Part shown: piece after piece, positions 53,054 to 61,900 of the stretch
Position numbering within the stretch: position 1 is the stretch's first letter
How the letters are laid out: each line of letters starts with the position of its first letter
DNA from: Isochrysis galbana
Lineage: Eukaryota > Haptophyta > Isochrysidales > Isochrysidaceae
Assembly (NCBI GenBank): GCA_018136815.1
Contig: CM030938.1
Location: 3,015,289 to 3,079,288, forward strand
DNA length: 64,000 bases
Reading direction: 5' to 3'
Translations under genes and position numbers: made by a program
The notes under the pieces: model-generated
The model's input: only the letters and a program-made list of their open reading frames with translations
Database searches by the model: none
What the model was told of the DNA's origin: nothing

Positions 53054-53795
53054 CTCCAGGTTGCAGCTCTATGCGACCGTTTGCAGGATCACAGATGGGC
53101 ACAGGCCAGGTATCATGGAGCATCGCAGTTGGGTAGAGGCACTTATTGCAACATGTTATGTTCGACCCTATTGATGGGCCCGGTCGGGGCGGTCGCGGCC
53201 AGCTCGCAATCGATCATTTCTTCTTGAAGGATTGACCGAGGATGTCCCGGGAAGTATTTTACAGCTAGACCGGCCGAGGTACGGCGCTCCGGATCACCCG
53301 ACAATCGTCGTTGAGGATAGCTATCTCCCGAGGGTCGACTAGAACGCCTCGATGCAAGGGAACAGGACAGAGCCATGTGCACGAATAAGTCGCTGGCGCC
53401 TCGTCGTTGAGACGAGCCGAGACAATACCCCATCTGACGTCGGTATATCACACACGACCTTCTCGCCGTCCGTTGTGGTTGGACTCCTGAGCACACGGTT
53501 ACTCTCTAAATAGCTGGAGCAAAGCGCACATTATGGCGAACAGAAAGGGTGAACTAAATTTAGGTAGCTGAAGCTGTCGGCCGCTCGTCATGTGCTTTGT
53601 GCGCACATTTGCGCCGTGCCGTTGCGTGGTGTGTGTGTTTAGAGAGTTGCTGTGGGGACGGGTTGCCATGGTGTGCATATGCGCACTCATATGGCGTATG
53701 TATGCTCGGAGATGCACTAAGCATCACTTATTATGCGTTTCGGTATCGGTATGTACATGTAGTAATACATAATGTAACGTCATGCAAGCCATAGG
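53054..53795. other. 3' flank of RABL2, no gene seen
   Basis: A minus ORF (53496-53143) has no ATG-proximal domain I recognise; plus frames are short. Confidence 0.35.
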
Positions 53796-54140
53796 GGCAA
53801 CTAAATTTATACTTGGTTGCGATGGAGCGCGCCGGCGTGACTCCCCTCTCCTCCGGGCCCCCCACCGAGGGCGGCCCCCCTGCCCCCATGGACCAGTCGC
53901 GCTGGCGAAGCGGCCGCGTTCACCCTCAGAGGCCGAGCAGGTGCGTGCGACCCCAGTCGCGCCACACGGCCCGTGGCCCCGGCCACACCACACACAGCAG
54001 CCATGCTGCCCCCCTGCCCCCCCCCCCCATACCCCATGGGGGACAGCAGGCTGCAGGACTCAGGGAGACGGCATCAGACAGGCAAGGCCTGCACTCCATT
54101 GGGCATGCCTTATGGCAGAGGCCCCGCTCTCACCCTGGCA
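53796..54140 (+). repeat. Repeat family M copy
   Basis: Starts CAACTAAATTTATACTTGGT then GCGATGGAGCGCGCCGGCG. Inner words GACCCCAGTCGCGCCACACG, CCCGTGGCCCCGGCCACACC and TTGGGCATGCCTTATGGCAG match 4838-5165 and inverted 39385-39695. Confidence 0.75.
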
Positions 54141-54577
54141 AGGGTCGCGCCGCCTCGGCGGCGCGACCCGTGGCCGGGTGTCACAGCGTCACTTTACCAC
54201 ACTTTGAATTACAAATCAGTGGCAGCATTCTTGGCTCTTCCGGCGCGGCGACGTCGTAGTCGGCCCGGTGCACGCGCGAGCGGCGCTGGAGGTGCCCGTG
54301 CGCCCGACCCTTTTTCCCTCGCGGTCTCTCCCCTCCCCTTCTCCTCACTTCCCGTCGTGTTGGTGGGCCCCTCTGATCCTGCAGCCCAAAAATTGTTTTC
54401 TAGTGTATAGCTGTATAACCACTAACCTTCATGAAGAGTCTGCAACCTCAGGTTTAGTTATGTTTTTTACAAATGCCCCCGTGAAATGTATATAAAAAAT
54501 TAAGAACAATACCCCCCCTTTCTCCCCCCTGCCCCCCCCCCCCTTCTCCCCCTTGTAGTTCTCTTCGTTCTCCTACG
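54141..54577. other. Spacer without recognisable gene
   Basis: Contains the palindrome GGGTCGCGCCGCC-TC-GGCGGCGCGACCC near 54142 and a C-run tract near 54530. Confidence 0.5.
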
Positions 54578-54685
54578 GGCGTGTGCTGCATGGCGCGCGC
54601 CATGGGCCCCTTACTTATGGGGGGCCCCTCGGGGCCCCCGAGAGCCAGAGGGCAGAGGGCCCGCTAGGGCAGCTCAGGGGGCAGT

Positions 54686-57565
54686 TAGGGACAGGCCAGG
54701 ATTTCGGAAATTTTTTTCGAAATTTGGGCTCATTTTCCGAGCGTCGATTTCGCTCGAAATTTCGCGAAATTTGGGCTGTCTAAGGGGCACGGACACAATA
54801 TCAAGGGGGGGGGAGGGAAAATACAAGGGGGGGGGGTCGGGAGTGACTGGCGCGAACTTCCCGACGCGTGACGCGCGGCAAACCCGCGGCTGCTATGGCC
54901 AACTCAAGCGCCCATGCCACTGTGGAGTGCGGCAATGAGCTTGAGGCTGGGGCCCAGACAAGGGCAACCGTGGCAGCATCGGCCACGGCAGCCTCGGCCA
55001 CCGCCTCAGCCACCTGCTCGGCTCGCCTTCAGTGGAAGGAATTCTTCACCCAGCACACCCACGCATCCGCATCCGCAGCTGCTACAGCTGCATCCGACGT
55101 AGAGACGGAAGAGGACGAGGATGATGCTGAGGCGGAGGGAGAGCAGGAAGGAACAAGGCCAGTTCTTGCTGGCATCGAGCGCAAGCGCAAGGCGAAACAC
55201 AAGCCGCCGGCGGGAAAGCGCGGACGCAAGGTTTGCCCACGCCAGACCGTGGAGCCCAAAGTCTCACCGCTCACGCGTGTGCATGAGTTCCCTCACCAGA
55301 CCTTGTGCGCAGAATCGGGCAGATTATTCTGCAAGAGCTGCAAGGATGAGCTGACGCTAATCAAGTCGAGCATCCGGACGCACATCAAGTCGAAGGCACA
55401 CGTGAACAATGTCGAGAAATATGTGGCGCGCGAAGCTGTGGACCAGACGACAAAACAGTTCATTGAGGAGCACTTCGCAAAAAACCCAAACGAAGCTGGC
55501 GCGACCGTCTCATTGGACAACCAACTCTTCCGCTACCGCATGGTAGAATGCTTCTTAAAGAACGGCGTGCCACTTGAGAAGGCCGATGGTATGCGACACA
55601 TGTTGGAGTATGGCGGTAAGCTCTCTCTAACGTCTTGTGAACACCTTAGGGCGTTTATTCCGAAGATCGAGGCTTGTGAACTTGACCGTGTGCGGGAAGA
55701 GATCGCCGGGCAATATCTCAGCATCTCCTTCGATGGGACCACACGTTTGGGTGAGTGCCTTTGTCTCACGGCGCGTTTTGTTCCAGCTGACTTCGGACGG
55801 ATCACACAACGCTTGCTGGCCTTCAAGACGTACGCCAAGCACCTAAACGGCCAGCAGCTATTCCATGCTCTGAGTGATGTTGTTCACCAAAACCTGAAGA
55901 TTCCTCGGACACATCTCGTCGGTATCTCGCGCGACAGTTGCTCCACCAATGGTGTTGCATGCCGCCAGCTATTGTCGTTGTACCCAAACGCTTTAGATGT
56001 GTTGTGTGTGTCTCACACCTTGCAGCACACAGGTGATCATTTTGCTCTCGATGCGGTTGAAGAGTGAAGAGTTCTTGAGCCCATGGCTCACGCTCATCTC
56101 CCATACTCAGGCAGCTAAGAGTCTTTGGCACGAGATCGCAGGCCGCTCCATGAAAGGTTTCTCTAATATCCGCTGGTGGTCTCGCTGGGAAGTTATGAAA
56201 GACATAGGCGAGAATTTCCACCACCTTGATGCTTTCTTGACTCAATTGTGAGAGCGTGGCATTGGGGGTGCAACAACAACTGCCTTGAGAAACACGTTTG
56301 CTACGCGCTCGGTTGACTTGCAGCTTGAACTTGCCGTAGCTATGGACATGGAGGTGAGCATCCCACGAGCACGCGCCCGCGCGCCGTCAGCGCTCGATCC
56401 CCCTATAGCACTCTCATTCCCCTCGCACCTCGCACACTGTTGCGCAGGTGCTATGCACAACCACGTACAAGTTGGAGGGCGACGGCCTCGAGATACTCTT
56501 GGCGTACGACGTACGACATGCTGGAGGCGATCATTGAGAAAGGGCGCATCTTGGGGGACGATGCAGCCCATTTACCTAATCTCGCAGCATTGCTCCGGAA
56601 GAAGAAAAAGATCGAGGTCGGGCTCCCCATCCTCGAGTGGTACGAGGCCCCAGACAATGCGTGGTTCTCAGGTAAGGTATCTAGGGTGTCTAGCAATAAA
56701 TGGCAAGTTAAGTACGACGTCGATGGAACAGTATCCGACATCGAGGATATGAACCACCTCCGCAACATGATCGACGTGAAAAAGCTGCCTCAGTGGCAGC
56801 AATGCGTCAACAAGGTGAAGGCCGGGTTCGAGTATTTGGAGCAACGATTGACAGATCAGTGCGCGGTCCCATACCATTGCAAGAAGCAACACGAGGCCTT
56901 GGGCTTACTTAGGGCTTTTGACCCATCTTTCGCTTGCACGCGCGTTGACGCGGCCTTCGTGAGAAAGCTCGAGCTACTCCCACTATTCCCTGGACTCGCC
57001 GATCCACTGCTCATTCGAGAGTTGCCGGTGTACATCACAGCCGCAAGAGGCTTCTCCATCGGCGATCGTAGCGACGTTCAATCTTTTACATCCTCCATCA
57101 TGAGCTGGTGGAGGGCAAACCACTCTCAGCTTCCAGCTTGGTCTCGAGCCGCCCGCATTGCCTTTGCTTTGTCACCCGATTCCGCGGCGTGTGAGCGAGT
57201 GTTTTCGTTATTGAAGTGCATGTTTGGAGATGCGCAAATGAATTCGTTGTCCGACCAGCTCCAGTGTGCATTGATGCTCCGGTACAACCAACGTGACACG
57301 TGAATGATGACATGTGAGGTCTGACTCGTGCCTTGTGCCTTGTGCTTTGTTCCTAAGAGTGTTCAATCAATTAATGCATCACTAAGTGCGCCGTAGCCCG
57401 TAGCCGTGTAGCCGTAGGTAGTAAAATAGTAATAAATAGATAGGTGTGCTTCTTACTAGTACTCACTAATATTATAGCTGAGCGCAAGCGGGGGAAACGC
57501 GAAATATGGACGAAATATCGAACGAAATTTGGGCAGGTCTCAAACGAAACTCTGGCCTGTCCCTA
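54686..57565 (+). mobile_element. hAT element B, near full length (2880 bp)
   Basis: Ends TAGGGACAGGCCAG on both sides in inverted orientation. It is flanked by the 8-bp duplication GGGGCAGT (54678-54685 and 57566-57573). Subterminal CGAAATTTGGG words lie near both ends, as in element A. It holds a complete but mutated transposase reading path. Confidence 0.92.
54895..57303 (+). pseudogene. hAT transposase with BED-like finger and inserted Tudor-like module (inactivated)
   Basis: From ATG 54895: acidic low-complexity N-terminus; BED/C2H2-like finger (LFCKSCKDELTLIKSSIRTH, KSKAH); first catalytic Asp region (YLSISFDGTTRLGECL); second (HLVGISRDSCSTNGVAC); VSHTLQHTGDHF; then a shift near 56055-56070 into FLSPWLTLISHTQAAKSLWH and FSNIRWWSRWEVM; a TGA at 56249 before ERGIGGATTTALRNTF; and an intron at about 56354-56447 (GAG/GTGAGC to GCGCAG). 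After that comes a Tudor-like stretch (NAWFSGKVSRVSSNKWQVKY, DVDGTVSDIED), then the hAT dimerisation domain (LPAWSRAARIAFALSPDSAA, CERVFSLLKCMFGDAQ). The frame shift and stop mean it is inactive unless they are sequence errors. Confidence 0.88.
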
Positions 57566-57798
57566 GGGGCAGTGGAGGCTGGATGTTGGGGCAGTGCCCC
57601 TGGCCTCTCCTGCCTCTCCCTCGCTCGCCTCGCCGGCCCTGGGTGCCCTCCTAGCGGCCTCGGTGGTCTGTGGCTCAGTGGTGAGGGGGGGGTCAGTACG
57701 AGCGAGGGCCAGTGCAGGCGAGTGCGTGCGGCGCGCGGCGCGCGCTCGGCGAAGGTCTGGGCCAGAGTGGTGTCAGCAGTCAGCAGGCAGGGGCTGAG

Positions 57799-58013
57799 CC
57801 TACGTAGCCTACATGTGAAACACATGAACAGTGTTTTTTTTCGGAGGCCCAAAACCCAAAACATATGTTTTTCGCTGTTTTATTTCGGGCGGCCCCCTAC
57901 CCCTACCCGGCACATTTGTTTTTTACACTGTTTTTCTCTGTTTTTTTCCAACGGCAAAAAACATACTGTTTTTGCTGTTTTATTTCTAAGTTTGACTGTG
58001 TTTCACATGTAGG
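57799..58013. mobile_element. 215-bp MITE nested in repeat R
   Basis: Inverted ends CCTACATGTGAAACACA and TGTGTTTCACATGTAGG (the left end has an extra CCTACGTAG). Flanked by the duplication GGGCTGAG at 57791-57798 and 58014-58021. The uninterrupted site (CAGGGGCTGAGGTTGG) is seen at 39015-39035 and 44873-44888. Interior is rich in CTGTTTTT/AAAAACAG words. Confidence 0.85.
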
Positions 58014-58095
58014 GGGCTGAGGTTGGTTGTGCAGGCCCACCCAGGGGGATGGAGAGAGCGGGGGGCGCGAGGCCCCCATTGGCCTCCTACTTATA

Positions 58096-58564
58096 AAAGT
58101 AGTACACTAAGGTTATATCAACACAACAGTAAAACTCTGACGCTGTGCATGCATCACGGATGCAGAGATGCAGAGTCACAAGCTCGACGAGTGAGTGAAT
58201 GATCACGCGGGCCACGGGATGTGAAGAGCGAAAAGCGCGGAGGGGAGGCTCCGCCGCACCGCCGCACCCCGTCCTCTTCCGTTGGCACAGCGATGATCCC
58301 TCGCCCACTCCCGCGCGCCCTTCCATCGCTGAATCTGCTCCCCATCCATATCCATCTCAAGGGCTTCGCGAGCACAGAGCGGCCCCCGCGGCGAGCTCGG
58401 TCGGGGTGCTTGGCTTCCCCCCCCCCCCGCGCCGGGGGGGAAGAAGGGCCCTAATAGACTGCTGTGTGCGTTTCGGCTGCTCCCCCCCCCCCCCCCCCCC
58501 CGCCCCCCTCCTCCCCTCCCCCTCCCGCCACCCGCTGTGAAGCCGCGCACGCGGACGGACCGCT

Positions 58565-58602
<38 letters not shown>

Positions 58603-58934
58603 TCCATCTCTCTCTCACACACACACCCCTTTTTCTCTCTCTGTTCGCTCTCACGACGCGGGCGTTTTCACGTAAAACAGCGGACTTCTTTGTGAAACCG
58701 AAAGCCGCACACTACTACTAGGGGCTTGCTCGCTCCTCTTGGAGTGAAACGAAGGCGAGGGAGACCCCACGGGCCGCGTGATCGAAGCGAGGGAGGCAGG
58801 GAGGCCCAGCCAGCCCTCCGGTCTCTTTCGCGTGGCTGGGCTTGCGTCTAGGCTCGCTCTGCCTCCAGCAGGGGAGGCGCCAGTGAGTGTATGCTGTGTG
58901 CACGACCGCGCGGCTACTTGTCGTGGTGGCTTTG
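58096..58934. other. Spacer and 5' flank of the Pro-rich protein gene
   Basis: C-run (58480-58500), (CT)n at 58565-58600, CA-rich 58613-58625. No separate gene. An upstream exon of the next gene could hide in 58740-58900. Confidence 0.4.
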
Positions 58935-61900
58935 ATGGCATTGCACATTGCACATATAAGCGCTCTGAGCGCCAGCGCTTGGATGCATGTACCACAATGG
59001 CTTACAAAGGACGCAGCCTACGCACAGGGCCGTGGCCTGCTAAGTGGGGACTGCTCTGCGACTTGTACCGAGGGTGCGACTGAGTACTATCTCAAGCTAG
59101 ACTCATCTGGGTGGGATTCGGGAGGCAATGGCGCGCAAGGTGTTTGTCTACGGCAGCAGATTCCTGATTCGACTGTCATCATGGGGTCGGGCGACGGGTT
59201 CATCGAGTACAGCAGAAACGCCTACCCGAACAGCGGCAATGGGAACGTCTGGACTATGGAGCTTATCGGTCAGCCGCCTGGACCTGGAGAGACGCTCTAC
59301 TGCTACTTCATCGCCGCGAGCAGCAAAAATGGCCTCACATGTATCGAGACTGATCCGGAGCCTGGGTGCCAGAGTGTTATCTATGACACGAATGGTATTA
59401 TACAGCAGGAGATCTCGCACATCGAGGCCGTAGTCGGGTGCTGCCCCTGGCCATCACCGCCCCCCAGTCCACCGCCATCACCATTGCCACCACCATCCCC
59501 TCCACCACCGAATCCACCTCCGCCAACTCCTCCGCCGCCATCGCCATTGCCTCCTCCGCCACCGTCGCCCCCGCCATCGCCCCCGCCTCCCATTGCACCG
59601 CCACCTTTGCCGCCGCCGTCGCCATCGCCTCCAAGCCCATCGCCGCCTCCGCCGCTGCCGCCGCCTCCCTCACCGCCGCCCCCCCTGCCTCCCTCACCGC
59701 CACCACCACCATCGCCACCACCAACGCGACCGCCTCCCTCAACACCGCCTCCCTCGCCACCGCCTTCGCCACCGCCTCCAAACCCATCGCCACCGCCGCC
59801 GCTGCCGCCGCCCCCCTCACCGCCCCCTCCACCGTCTCCATCACCACCACCTCCACCATCGCCACCACCATCGCCACCACCTCCTATGTTGCCGCCGCCC
59901 TTCCCACCGCCCTCTCCGCCACCGTCTGCACCATCGCCACCGCCGCCGCTGCCGCCCCCCCCTTCAACCCCTCCGTCGCCCCCTCCGTCGCCCCCTCCGC
60001 CGCCCCCTCCGCCGCCATCGTCGCCCCCTCTCACGTTGCCCCCTCCCTCTCTGCCCCCATCGCCGCCGCCACCAAGCCCATCCCCGCCGTCGCCACTGCC
60101 GCCGCCCCCTCCTTTGCCTCCTCCGCCACCGCCTCCTCCCATGCTGCCATCGCCCTCGCCGCCCCCATCGCAACCGCCACCCGGTCCATCGCCGCCGCTG
60201 CCGCTGCCGCCTGCCCCCTCGCCGCCCCAGCCACCCCCACCTTCGCCTCCACTGCTACCGTCACCTACTCCACCGCCACCGCCTCCCATGTTGCCGCCGC
60301 CCTCGCAGTCTCCATTGCCGCCACCTTCTCCATCCCCGCCGCCGTCACCCCCCTCGCCGCTGCCGCCACCCCCTCCATCGCCCCCTCCGCCACCGTCGCC
60401 GCCGCCATCGCCGTCGCCTCCCTCGACGTCACCGGCCTCTCCGCCGCCCTCTCCACCGCCGCCCACTCCATCGCCGCTACCGCCGCCGCCGCCCTCCTCG
60501 TTGCCGCCGCCGCCGCCCCCTCCGCCGCCCCGTCCGCCACCGTTGCCGCCGCCTCCCATGCTGCCACTGCCTTCTCCGCCACCGCCGCCCTCTCCATCGC
60601 CGCTGCCGCCGCCCCCGTCGCCGCCGACTACATCACCCCCTCCGCCGCCGCCGCCCCCACAGCCTCCCATGCTGCCGCCACCCTCCTCGCCGCCCACTCC
60701 ATCGCCGCCGCCCGCTCCACCGCCGCCGCTTCCGCCGCCGCCAGCACCACCACCGTCGCCACCGCCGCTGCCTCTGCTACTGCCTCCCTCAACGCCACCG
60801 CCCTCTCTATCCCCATCGCCACCGCCACCCGCTTCATTTCCACCGCCGCCGACGCCGCCGGGCCCGTCACCGCCTCCGCCGCCGCCGCCGCCACCGCCCA
60901 AACCATCACCGCCACCCCCAACACCATCCGCACCATCGCTACCGTCTCCACCACCGTCATCCATGCCATCGCCTCCTCCACTATCTCCACCAACGTCCTC
61001 TCCACCACCATCACCGCTGCCATCATCACCACCGGCGCCGTCGCCGTCGCAGCCCCCATCGTTGCCTGTGACGTCACCATCTGTGCCGCCGCCTCCGACA
61101 CGGTCACCCCTCACGCCACCTTCTCCGCCTCCGCCAGCTGCTCTGCCTCCGCCACCCTCGCCGCCTCCGCCGCCGCCGCCGCCACCCCAACCCCCCCCGC
61201 CGCCCTCATCAACACCTTCGCAGCCACCTGCCACACCTCCACCGAGGCCCGTCGTGATGATCACCCCTCCGCCACCTAGACCACCGCCGACCCCGCCGCC
61301 GCCGCCACCATCGACCCCACCATGGCCGCCACCGTACCCGCTTCCGCCTCCCTCGCCCACCCTATGGCCGCCGACGAATGGCTCCATTTGTGTGAATTTG
61401 ACGACCGGTCTCGGTGTCAATGGTTCTTTCAGCAACAGTTCTGATGTGATATGCATCATCCCCCCGGGGTATCTGCCGGGCACGGAGGGTGTCACTGTCG
61501 CCACCATGGCGTCTAACGACATTGCTGCGCTAGCCTTGCTACTCCTGCCCATGGCATCTCTTGCGCTTATGGGTGCTCGTCAGGTCGCTGCCAACAAAAC
61601 GAGTGAGACCGGAACTAGCGTCGACTTCCCGGAGATTGAGGCCCCAGTTGGCGAGATTCTTGCCAGTGGCGACGTGGCGCAACACAGCTTGCCTATGATC
61701 TCAACCGGAGGACTGAATGGACTGGAGAGAGCACCCGCCGCCCAGTCTAGCATCACAGCGATCGAGCCGATCATCTTCACCGTGCCGGCCGAGAGCCTGC
61801 CGGTGGCCACAGTACCACGCTCCGACTTTTTTGCGCCACAAGAGCAGTCCAATATTGTCAACCATTTGAACCAGCTGCTCGCGCACGAAGCAGACATCCT

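Larger units (their letters stand above)
54578..58095 (+). repeat. Repeat family R copy interrupted twice
   Basis: R sequence occurs at 54578-54685, 57566-57798 and 58014-58095. With hAT element B and the MITE removed (keeping one duplication each) it becomes colinear with the uninterrupted copy at 38717-39125 (CAGCTCAGGGGGCAGTGGAG, and GGCAGGGGCTGAGGTTGGTT). Confidence 0.85.

Noticed and set aside
57895-57925. CCCCTACCCCTACCC as an internal telomere repeat
   Set aside because: Only two units and not the CCCTAA form; it is inside the MITE.
59381-61552. 723-aa Gly-rich ORF on the minus strand and Ala/His/Arg-rich ORFs on the plus strand
   Set aside because: Shadows of the proline codons of the plus-strand frame that stays open to the window end.
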